Positions 10,734 to 19,356 of a DNA stretch of 64,000 bases are shown in pieces. This DNA comes from Aculops lycopersici (taxonomy: Eukaryota > Arthropoda > Arachnida > Trombidiformes > Eriophyidae). Each line of letters opens with the position of its first letter. Within the stretch, counting starts at the first letter, position 1. The stretch lies in assembly GCA_015350385.1 (NCBI GenBank), contig WNKI01000001.1, positions 3,887,965 through 3,951,964 on the forward strand, given 5' to 3'. The position numbers were made by a program, and so were the translations under genes. The notes beneath the pieces were generated by a model. The model did no database searches and was not told where the DNA came from. It saw only the letters and a program-made list of their open reading frames with translations.

Positions 10734-11479
10734 TTTGATTTAGTTGTTGCAATGTAGGCTAGTGTTTGACTTGTTAAATATGTATTACTTTTGGTGAGTT
10801 AGTTAGATAACTTGATTATTTTTGGGTATTTCTAAAGGATGCGTCAGGTCGGCATGCCCTCAGCACCTGTGATCTAGTGGACGATGTCATATTGATCTCT
10901 GTTTATCATAGTAATTTGCAAATACGATGATCATCAACTCTCGTCCCTGCATAAATGCATCCTTTGTATTATTGCTATCTCGTAATGAATGTATTTGCTC
11001 TGCGCATGGATGATGTCAATAAATACAACCATCTGCTTCGTTGTTCGATACATTGTGGGTCGCAGCCACTTGTTGCTGTCGGTAGTCAAATGCGCATTTG
11101 CTGAGAGGCTTTCTAACTCGACTTATTCCCAACCTCACTCCACTCATTTAACAATCTACTTTACTTTGTACCGATGGCGGGGCCATTCACCACAGGTGAG
11201 TTTTGTTCAGACAGAGTGATTACAAAGATAGAGCGATGCTAGATCGCTGGGTCATGCTTGCAGCCCGTCCGACAGCCTTCCACAAGTTGATATGAACAAT
11301 AAACCCTAATCCTCTTTGCATGACCTAGATCCTTCTATTTCTCGCAATTACAGTGCACGTGCAAGCGTTGCATCATTGAAGAATAAAAACACATTTTAGG
11401 TTATAAGAGTTTTATTGAGATAACAAAAACTCTATTGAATCTTGGGGTTAACAAAGTACAGGGTGTCAAATGAGTAATT
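10734..11479. other. Intergenic region between ENPP and NDUFS2
   Basis: No gene is seen. It includes the presumed ENPP promoter, one exact CCACTTGTTGC at 11066-11076, and the 3' UTR of the NDUFS2 gene. Confidence 0.55.
11411..11416 (-). terminator. Poly(A) signal of NDUFS2
   Basis: AATAAA on the minus strand (TTTATT on plus), about 65 bases beyond the NDUFS2 stop codon. Confidence 0.65.
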
Positions 11480-12856
11480 TTAACGGTCGACCTCACCAAA
11501 GACAACGTCGATCGTTCCAATTAGGGCAACGATATCGGCTAAGAATACTCCCTTGCCAACCTCTTGCATGGCTTGGAGGTGGGCAAATCCTGGAGCCTTG
11601 ATCTTGCATCTGTATGGTCTGCTTGTTCCGTCAGAGACGAGATATACACCAAACTCTCCCTTTGGCGCCTCGACGGCGGTGTATGTGGCGCCGGGTGGTA
11701 CTTGGTAGCCCTCAGTGAATAGCTTGAAATGATGAATTAGAGCCTCCATTGAGTTTTTCATCTCACTTCTCTTTGGTGGCACAATCTTGTGATCGTCGAC
11801 CTTGATGGGTCCTTCTGGCATTTTGTTTAAACATTGTTCAATAATCCTAATCGACTGTCGCATCTCTTCAATACGAACTAGATATCTATCATAACAGTCG
11901 CCATTTTCGCCAAAGGGTACGTCAAATTCTAACTGATCATAGATTTCATATGGCTGATTCTTACGTAAATCCCATTTAATTCCTGATCCTCGCAACATGA
12001 CACCCGAGAAGCCCCAATCTAGACAATTCTGAGCTGAGATTGTGGCAATATTCACTGTTCGCTCCTTCCAAATTCTATTCTCGGAAAGAAGATCCTCAAC
12101 CTCATCAATTCTCTGGGGATATTGCTTGGCCCACTCGTAAATGTCATGCATCAAGCCAATTGGCATATCTTGATTAACTCCACCCGGTCTGATATAGGCA
12201 GCGTGCATTCGAGCACCACTCACTCGTTCATAGAACTCCATAAGCTTCTCTCGTTCCTCGAACAACCAGAAGAAGGGTGTTAGAGCTCCGATATCCAGAG
12301 CATGAGTTCCAATACCCATGATATGATTCAGAATACGCGTTATTTCCAAGAATAGAACTCTGATGTATTTGGCTCGCTCGGGTACCTCAATGTTGAGTAG
12401 CTTCTCGATTGCCATTGAAAAGCAATGCTCGTTTGCCATCATACTGACATAGTCAAGTCTATCGAAATATGGTAGAGCTTGGGTGTAGGTTTTGTGTTCT
12501 ATTAGCTTCTCGGTACCTCGATGGAGTAGGCCAATATGAGGATCTGCTCTAACCACTTTTTCACCGTCCAACTCTAGGATGAGACGCAACACACCGTGAG
12601 CAGCAGGATGTTGAGGGCCAAAATTCAACACCATATTTCTGACATGCGATTCGGGGTAGAAATAACCGTCTGAGGGAATTCTGGGTCCTTCAGGTTGATC
12701 TGGTGTAATCATTGTGGCCCAGCCATCTCTCATCTCCTTGGGGCCTGGATACCATCTCGCGTTCCTTTGCTGTTGGGCACCGCCGGCCAATGTTGGAGCT
12801 TGAGCCAATAATCTAGGCTTGAGTAGAACGCTCGAGGCTCTGTGTAAAAAGGCCAT
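11480..12856 (-). CDS. NDUFS2: NADH-ubiquinone oxidoreductase 49 kDa subunit (complex I), mitochondrial
   Basis: An intronless ORF. The first ATG (12856) gives 458 residues; the frame extends 21 bases further upstream only to a TTG. The N-terminus MAFLHRASSVLLKPRLLAQ is basic and hydroxylated, typical of a mitochondrial presequence. The mature part carries the family blocks FGPQHPAAHGVLRL, HIGLLHRGTEKLIEH, YFDRLDYVSMM, ARMHAAYIRPGG, RGSGIKWDLRK and the C-terminus DIVALIGTIDVVFGEVDR. This subunit forms the quinone-binding site of complex I with the PSST subunit in the matrix arm. It is a close match over its full length, near the usual 460 residues. It is divergent with the syndetin-like gene across 427 bases, suggesting a shared promoter. 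Confidence 0.97.
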   Translation of the reverse strand: MAFLHRASSVLLKPRLLAQAPTLAGGAQQQRNARWYPGPKEMRDGWATMITPDQPEGPRIPSDGYFYPESHVRNMVLNFGPQHPAAHGVLRLILELDGEKVVRADPHIGLLHRGTEKLIEHKTYTQALPYFDRLDYVSMMANEHCFSMAIEKLLNIEVPERAKYIRVLFLEITRILNHIMGIGTHALDIGALTPFFWLFEEREKLMEFYERVSGARMHAAYIRPGGVNQDMPIGLMHDIYEWAKQYPQRIDEVEDLLSENRIWKERTVNIATISAQNCLDWGFSGVMLRGSGIKWDLRKNQPYEIYDQLEFDVPFGENGDCYDRYLVRIEEMRQSIRIIEQCLNKMPEGPIKVDDHKIVPPKRSEMKNSMEALIHHFKLFTEGYQVPPGATYTAVEAPKGEFGVYLVSDGTSRPYRCKIKAPGFAHLQAMQEVGKGVFLADIVALIGTIDVVFGEVDR

Positions 12857-13283
12857 TTTGAATCTAATAGTTAACAATCAGAGATTGCCGAGAAATAAAT
12901 TATACTATCCACATAATTTGCAAGGTGAACTAAATCATAATAAACATTGAGAAGTGTTTTTACGCGAGCGCCACACATGTTAATACAACGAAAGAAATTC
13001 ATTGGAGTTTCCTGTACAAAAGTTGTGCCATGATTTCGCGCACAGAAAAGAGCCGGGCCAATGTACGCGTTGGTGATGTAAACATTGAGTAATGCATCTA
13101 TGTTCGTAATTCGTGAAGCCAACCTGCTAGCCAGCTTCTGTCAATGTTAAATTTTTTGAACAGAGATTGAAAGAGATTCATTACCAAATCTTGGCATGTG
13201 ATTTTATCACCATATTGATCATGATTTATCATCAATGAAGAAGAATGCCAATTATTAGATACACAAATTAACTTCATATCCAG
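12857..13283. promoter_or_regulatory. Divergent intergenic region of NDUFS2 and the syndetin-like gene
   Basis: 427 bases between two start codons on opposite strands; it must hold both promoters. No clear TATA box was noticed. An 83-codon minus-strand frame inside it lacks an ATG start and is not considered a gene. Confidence 0.5.
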
Positions 13284-15020
13284 ATGGAGGGTGAAGAACT
13301 TATCCAGACCATCGATCAACTATATTTCAGGGACGAGAACGATTTCAATCTGTATCATCTTATTGACGACTTTCCTCAAACGCTTACTAGCGATTATCTC
13401 TTGGAACATAAGGGAAAGCTAGAGAAAGTTTTATCAGTTGTCAGTAGGAAAGTTAGTGAGCTTATATTGAATCATCAGCCAACATATGTTAACGAGTTGC
13501 AACGAATAGCTGACTTGCAAAAATCCATTACAGATTCCATACGAGTTTGCACCCAAGGCCGATCGTTCCTGAAATTCCTAAAAAATGGAACTGCCAAGAA
13601 TGGTTCAACGATAGTTGAGCATCATAAGAAGCGCGAATCTCTAGCCAAACTATTGGACCCGCTAACTGCCATCAGTAATCTCAGGAGTTCCCTTCTCGAG
13701 ACCCGCGATCTGATTGTCAACAAAGAAGACTTTCCAAAGAGGATTGAACTATGCGAGAGTGGCAAAGCCCTACTGGCTTCATTCGAGAAATACAAGTGCA
13801 TGAAGGAACTTGGGATAAAGCTCAACGATACAATTGATCTGGTCAACAATCAAGCCTTGAGTTTCTTCAATGACTATCATAAATCATCGATGGATGAGTT
13901 GCGAATGTTTTTGGAAAATGAATCTTGGGAAAGATTACCTGTCAAGAGTGGCTTTAAATTAGTGCAATTGAAAGAATTCTCTTTCCTTAGGGCACCTAGT
14001 CCTCGGCAAGCAACTGGCAAATTGACAATATATCAGATCTCATATCATGATTGCAATAATGATGAACTCAAGAAACGGCAACATAATGATAGTAACAGCC
14101 TAACATCTAGTCTACTGGATCTTGAATTGGATGGTCCATATACAATCAAGACTCTAGGAAATCCGCCACCATCATCACCTGTAGTTCCATTTATAAAGAT
14201 ACTTCAAGTTAACACTTATACACCCGACGATGTACTTGGCTCAACCGATAGCGACGACGAGTTGGATCTTGAGCTGGATCAAGATTTTGTTGAGGAAAAC
14301 TCGTCAAGTAGTGGAACGGAGAGTCACTATTTGCTAACCAGAGTCTCTGGGCCAGTGCTTACAAATTCCTCTTTGAATGTCCTCAGACTCTTTGGACGAT
14401 ATATTCAGATGATGAGTGTATTAGAGCCGATATCCTATGAAATATTAATGAGAATCTACAATTTATTGGATCACTACACTATGGTTGTGTTCAAGAAGTT
14501 TGGCCCAGAGAGCGATAAGAGCACGAAACCAGACGATAAGAATATATCGCCACGCTTGAGAGTGGTCATAAAGTCAATTAGGGAGAGCTTGATGGGAGGT
14601 AGTGTCACAGGTGGCAGCGTTACATCGATGATCAACTCAACATCGGATCAGGAACTGAATAGGACAAACTCAACGCAATCTAGTGGTGATAGGAGTTTAA
14701 CTTTGCAACAAGGCGCACCAAATATAGCCAATATTATAGCCAACGATCTAGCAAATACTAGCCAGTCATCGATGTCTAAGGGATCTGATGAGGAGAACCA
14801 ACTGATTGACCCTAAGAAGGCCATTGCCGTTGAGTCGTTGATATTCCTTGTTAATCAATTGTGGAATCTACAAGAGTACCTAGAGTCGCTCATTCCGCCC
14901 GAACTTAGACCTCACCTGAGAGAGCAATTTACTCAAACTCACTCTATGGTGCCCGACTTCTTAAAGGCGCGAGCAGAGATGAGATTGAGTTCCGGGAACC
15001 CCAACACTTCAACAGGTTGA
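13284..15020 (+). CDS. Syndetin/VPS50-like protein, truncated at the C-terminus
   Basis: A single-exon ORF of 578 residues from ATG 13284. The first 250 residues resemble the Vps54/syndetin N-terminal domain: an N-terminal helical stretch with RKVSELILNHQPTYVNELQ, followed by CTQGRSFL and a second block of alternating helices. Syndetin is the specific subunit of the EARP tethering complex (with VPS51-53), which recycles endocytic cargo. The later block IAVESLIFLVNQLWNLQEYL matches a mid-to-late syndetin segment, but the protein then ends within about 60 residues. Metazoan syndetin is about 960 residues and carries a further C-terminal domain, which is absent here. A convergent gene stops 143 bases beyond, so no hidden exon fits. 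Acidic and Ser-rich inserts separate the conserved parts. Confidence 0.72.
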   Translation: MEGEELIQTIDQLYFRDENDFNLYHLIDDFPQTLTSDYLLEHKGKLEKVLSVVSRKVSELILNHQPTYVNELQRIADLQKSITDSIRVCTQGRSFLKFLKNGTAKNGSTIVEHHKKRESLAKLLDPLTAISNLRSSLLETRDLIVNKEDFPKRIELCESGKALLASFEKYKCMKELGIKLNDTIDLVNNQALSFFNDYHKSSMDELRMFLENESWERLPVKSGFKLVQLKEFSFLRAPSPRQATGKLTIYQISYHDCNNDELKKRQHNDSNSLTSSLLDLELDGPYTIKTLGNPPPSSPVVPFIKILQVNTYTPDDVLGSTDSDDELDLELDQDFVEENSSSSGTESHYLLTRVSGPVLTNSSLNVLRLFGRYIQMMSVLEPISYEILMRIYNLLDHYTMVVFKKFGPESDKSTKPDDKNISPRLRVVIKSIRESLMGGSVTGGSVTSMINSTSDQELNRTNSTQSSGDRSLTLQQGAPNIANIIANDLANTSQSSMSKGSDEENQLIDPKKAIAVESLIFLVNQLWNLQEYLESLIPPELRPHLREQFTQTHSMVPDFLKARAEMRLSSGNPNTSTG

Positions 15021-15042
15021 TAATTTAATTTTATTCTAAGAT

Positions 15043-15048
15043 AATAAA
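15043..15048 (+). terminator. Poly(A) signal of the syndetin-like gene
   Basis: AATAAA 23 bases after the stop codon, giving a very short 3' UTR before the convergent CenH3-like gene. Confidence 0.6.
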
Positions 15049-15162
15049 TGATAAGATAGAGCATATATACTTGTTACCTAAGTGAATCACTAATTTGTAT
15101 TTGAATATTTCTGCTTGACAAGTTTCTACAGTCAATAGAAACTTGTATGAACGCTCGACAGG

Positions 15163-16005
15163 TTACACTAAAGTTCTTTCGAACTTTGATATCAATGCTA
15201 TATCTCTGGTCATCAAAGTCACTCGGCGAGCATGCAAAGTTGCATCGTTTGCGTTCTCCATGAATCTGATTAAGTAGTCTTCCATCGCCTCTTGCATTGC
15301 CTCAAGGGCTTTTGTTTGCACCTTCACTCCTCCTTTTCCCATAGTTCTCATGATTTCTTTGACTATCCTCATGAAAACTGTCCTCGGAATTTCCAGTTTC
15401 TTTGCGTTACAAGCCTCAGCGAACCTCAAACTACCAGGTCTGAAGCCTGTTCTTCCAGATCTGGCATGACTCTCATGCTCTCTTCTTTCTGACTGATTTA
15501 CTCTTCTATAGTCTCGAAGCATCATTTCTCTTGCCGACATGTACCGTGGTCTCCTACTAGGCGAACGCGCTCTAACAGCCGCACCTTTTCCTCTGCCAAG
15601 ACCAACGCCAAACGAGTGGCCAGATCGATTAACTGATTCATCGCTTTTTGTTTTTAGTTGTTCCATTGTGCTCTGAAGCCAATCAATGCTCTGCTTCGTA
15701 GCCGCGGCTGTGGACTGAGTTGACCGGCGTTTCTTAGTTTGTATGGGCTTTTTGATAGCATCGGGTACGGGCGACAGGTTGCCTTCAGAGATTCCAGACG
15801 TGTCCGAGGTGTTCAAGACGGATGTATTACTGGATTGACGTTTAAGAATACCTGCGGTGCTCTTTCTTGCTACATAAGGTCCTTTATCTAAAGAATCAGC
15901 TGTGGAGACTTGAGACAAGTTGGGAGTTGTGATTGGAGTCGTATTTTCTCTCTGATCCTCGATCCCAAAACAAGACTGAAAGGAGCGATCGGAGGAATTG
16001 ACCAT
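15163..16005 (-). CDS. Candidate centromeric histone H3 variant (CENP-A/CenH3)
   Basis: An intronless 280-residue ORF from ATG 16005. The last 94 residues (about 187-280) are a divergent H3 histone fold: GFRPGSLRFAEA corresponds to the RPGTVALREI start of the H3 core, then come RIVKEIM (alpha 1), EAMQEAMEDYL (alpha 2) and LHARRVTLMTRDIALI (alpha 3). Loop 1 between alpha 1 and alpha 2 appears one residue longer than in canonical H3, a hallmark of CENP-A. The first 186 residues form an unrelated Ser/Thr/Arg-rich tail containing ARSPSRRPRY-type basic motifs; long, unalignable tails are typical of arthropod CenH3 (Drosophila Cid). The expected role is specifying centromeric nucleosomes, if centromeres here are CenH3-based. 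A replication-coupled H3 is excluded by the low identity and long tail. Confidence 0.8.
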   Translation of the reverse strand: MVNSSDRSFQSCFGIEDQRENTTPITTPNLSQVSTADSLDKGPYVARKSTAGILKRQSSNTSVLNTSDTSGISEGNLSPVPDAIKKPIQTKKRRSTQSTAAATKQSIDWLQSTMEQLKTKSDESVNRSGHSFGVGLGRGKGAAVRARSPSRRPRYMSAREMMLRDYRRVNQSERREHESHARSGRTGFRPGSLRFAEACNAKKLEIPRTVFMRIVKEIMRTMGKGGVKVQTKALEAMQEAMEDYLIRFMENANDATLHARRVTLMTRDIALISKFERTLV

Positions 16006-16650
16006 GATGTTGATTTATAATTTTACTATTATAATAAAAGTTAGATTTTTGCTTATGAGTGAATGGGAAAAATGTGTGATATAATTTAAATGTGATGTTA
16101 TTGATAGGATCGTTACACTAAGGTATAGGAGCGAACAAATTAAAATTCAATTAAAAGTCTCTTTGTTCTCTAATTTCCTTTGTATTAAAAGTGCAGTTAT
16201 ATTTTTTCTTGCAAACCGTTGCAACTTGCAACTCTCACAATGGCCATCAACAAGTGGCCTAGGGGAACGAGGTAAAAAAGGCAATAACATTGCACTTTTG
16301 AGACTTGATGAAAAAGACGGGAGCTAGAGAAAAACTCTAGAGGCCATTCAAATTTGCAAATGTAATAATGAACAGGTTCCATAGAAATGTACAGCAGTAA
16401 AAAGCCATTGCCACTGTGTTAGGTGGGCACGGTTTGTGTGTTTTCGTTCGGTTGTACTCGAGAAACATCGTTCGCGAGTTGCAACGGTTTTTTGATTGGG
16501 AAGATTCCGACAACATATACTTGACCCTTAACCTGTCTCGTCGGGATTGATAAATATTATAAAACGTTATTTATATTTTTAAAACTAACAGTGTCTATAT
16601 CTTATCGCATCAAGGAGAACAAATAGAATGGCATCGACAGTTGGTCAATA
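16006..16650. other. Intergenic region between the CenH3-like and secreted-protein genes
   Basis: No gene is seen. It is mostly AT-rich, with one CAACAAGTGGCC sequence at 16248-16259. It should hold the CenH3-like promoter and the 3' UTR of the secreted-protein gene. Confidence 0.5.
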
Positions 16651-19356
16651 TTATCCCTGGTATACCAACAGGTCGTTCGGTGACAACTCGTAGCTATGCG
16701 GTCCACCTATCACGCCCGGCGCCGGTGCAGGTAAACTGCTAACTGTTCCCCCGGCCTCCTGTTGGTCCTCCTCAGTTTCGTCCTCGGGATCCTGGGCAGT
16801 TTCATTAACATCGGAACTCTGTTGCCTATTATCTGAATCGTCCTCATCGTCATCAACCCAAACTCCATCGTCGATGTCATCGTCCGACTCGCGCTCATCT
16901 GAATCGTCGCGCCGAACGCGTAGATTAACCCGTTGCGATGATTGGTCACCTAAATTGGCGTTATTTTTAACATTATTATTGTCATGATTGTTGTTGTTAT
17001 TAATCATTGTTGAATCATCGTCGATTTTAGTTAGGGGACCAGTGAGTGTGGTGATTCTGTTATTAGTTTTAAGCGTCAATTTTTTTCGATTGCCATCAAA
17101 GTCGTTGCTAGGCGTCGCTAGGCTCCTATTATTTGCATCAATTGTAGCTAGATTAGCTCTAATATCACCTGCTGACCGACTATGTGATGACTTCATCGAG
17201 TTAGAGAGTGAGGAAGAAGTTTGAGGTCTATTTTCATTACCATTATTGTCATTGCCGATGGTCTCAGCTACTTGTTGCTGGCGATGCTGTGGGTTTAGTG
17301 GCCGTTGCTGCTGCTCTTCAATCAAGAGGCCAAGCGGGTTGCTCTGCGGGCCATAGTTTGCCACCGGCTCGCTAACTGTTTGCGAAACCCTAGTCAGCGA
17401 CCTGTAAGGATCCACCTCCTTGTGATAGGAATTGTAGGTGTCGTAGTCGTTGGCTAGCGCATCCTGTTGCGGTCTCGATTGTTTTATCTGAGAGGAGCTC
17501 GGCATCCGATACTGGCCTGCTAGCGAGGTGGCAGCGGTTGATCCTTGACCGTAGTAGGGGTTGCTCTTGATTTGCTTGTCCAAACTTGCGAGCAACTTTT
17601 GCCTCGTCGCCCAATCATTATAATCCTGCTGACGAGCTGCCTGCGAGGTAAGTTGTGCCTGTGACGAGGATGCGGCAGGTGGACTAGAAGAACTGGCTCG
17701 GCTGGTGATGAATGTTGGACAGTTTAAATATTAATGAATTGATAGGGAGGTTAAAAGTGATCAAGGTGGTTGGATAGTGGTGATTCAGTTTGGTTAACAA
17801 GTGTTGCCATTTTGGTGTGGTGATATGGTCAATAGATGACAACATTTATGACGACAACTCATGATGAAACTCAAATTTAATCATTCGCTTTACCTGTTGT
17901 ATTGTTGCTGTTGTAGCTGTTGTTGTTGCGGATGGTAGCCAATCATCCGTTGCGATTCCGATGGATCCCTATGATACCTAACGGCTCCTTGCAGTTGCTG
18001 ATGCTGATTGTATTGCTGAGGACCATAATATTGCTGCTGGACTCTTGCGTAACCTTGAGGGGTCATGGCCACAGGGGCGTACTGGTATCCATCATAAGAG
18101 CGCATCGACGACGAGTGGCGGATCATGTTGTTTCTAGTTGCGTGTGGCGCATATGCAACAGGTTGCTGTTCCGGTTCGTCGGCCGAAGTTTGGTCCTCTG
18201 TTGCGCCATCCGCCTCTGCTTTTTCATCATTTGACGATGAGTCCCCGAATGCCGAGCCTCCAAAACTTAATCCATAAGTCACCGAGCCTTCGTCCTCAGT
18301 TGGCGCTTGCGTGGCGGCCACCGGATGCTCTCTATTATTGTAGGCATATGATGCAGCAACCGGAACTCCCGCGCCATAGTCGGCTTGCTGGTAGCCCACT
18401 GGCTGCCTCTCGACAATTGGATAGGATCCGCGCCAGTTGGCGTTTGACGATTGGCCCGACATCGGCGCATACTGAACCGGTTGATATTGGGCCACATATC
18501 CGCCCTGCGGCCTTCTGCCAATATAAATCTCCCTCACGGGCGCCTCGTCCTCAGCCTCTTGGGCTTGAGCTTGGTCATTGGAAGCGGAAGCTGAAGGGGC
18601 GTACTGGTTTCCGCTACTTCCGGCGATCGGAGTGAAGTAGGCGATTGGCGTCGTGCCAATTTGGTATGATGACGAGGAGCCAACAGGCGTGGCTGAGCTT
18701 GAGGCGGTTTGCGAGTTGTCCGTCGTCGTTGTCGATGACTCGCCTGAGGTTGAGCTCGACGATGGATCGTCTGTGGTTATGATTAGCTTGCTCTTGTGGG
18801 CATGGTTAAGCAGGGACTGCAATATGCTTGACAGGGGACTTGAGGCGGCCGCTTCGTGATGGTCGTCCAAGTCGCCTCTCCGCTGGCCCGTCAATTCGGC
18901 TATGGGCACCTCGCCTTCGTCCGCCGGACTGTCGGTCGCATCGTCGGGTCCAATGTGTTTATCGAAGAAACTCTCAATGTCGTCGCCATCTCTAGCAGCT
19001 CGTCGTGACTCCTCGTAAGCGGGATTCTCGTAACTATCGTGATTGCTACTGCCCGCCTTGTACTCGTCCCGATCATCATCGTCCTCCTCCTCCAATCCAT
19101 CTTCTAAATCCCCATCGGAACTTCTCCTCTGAGGCGCAACCTTTGCAACATCTTCGTTCCATCCGCTGTAGGAAGGTAAACTTCGCGCACTTAATATGGG
19201 AATTCCATCTTGGCCTTCGGGATCGTAGTGCGAGGCATCACTGTAAGCCTGAACCACTTGTTGCTGTTTGATTGAGATCAGCGAGATTAAAATCGTCGCG
19301 AGGCATAACGAAATTGCGCTTGATTTTCCTCTTCTTCGATAGTGATTTGACTTCAT
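16651..19356 (-). CDS. Secreted low-complexity protein, possibly cuticular (2 exons)
   Basis: CDS complement(join(16651..17701, 17894..19356)), 837 residues. Two long frames join cleanly: donor CAACAG|GTAAAG at 17894/17893 and acceptor CACCAG before 17701 combine 2+1 bases into a Ser codon and keep both frames open. The N-terminus has a basic start and a hydrophobic core (LCLATILISLISI) ending in VVQAYSDA, a good signal peptide. The body is acidic and Ser-rich (90-200), then Gln/Tyr-rich with repeated YAP elements (QYAPMSG, AYAPHA, QYAPVA, QYAPSA), then Asp/Asn-rich. YAP-type repeats occur in arthropod cuticle and extracellular matrix proteins, but no chitin-binding R&R consensus was found. 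I do not recognise the family. Extracellular location is likely; function is unknown. Confidence 0.65.
17702..17893 (-). other. Intron in the secreted-protein gene
   Basis: A 192-base intron inferred from matching splice sites and the phase that links the two long open frames. Confidence 0.65.

Noticed and set aside
12871..13122. 83-codon minus-strand frame upstream of NDUFS2
   Set aside because: No ATG start, no domain, and it lies in the divergent promoter region.
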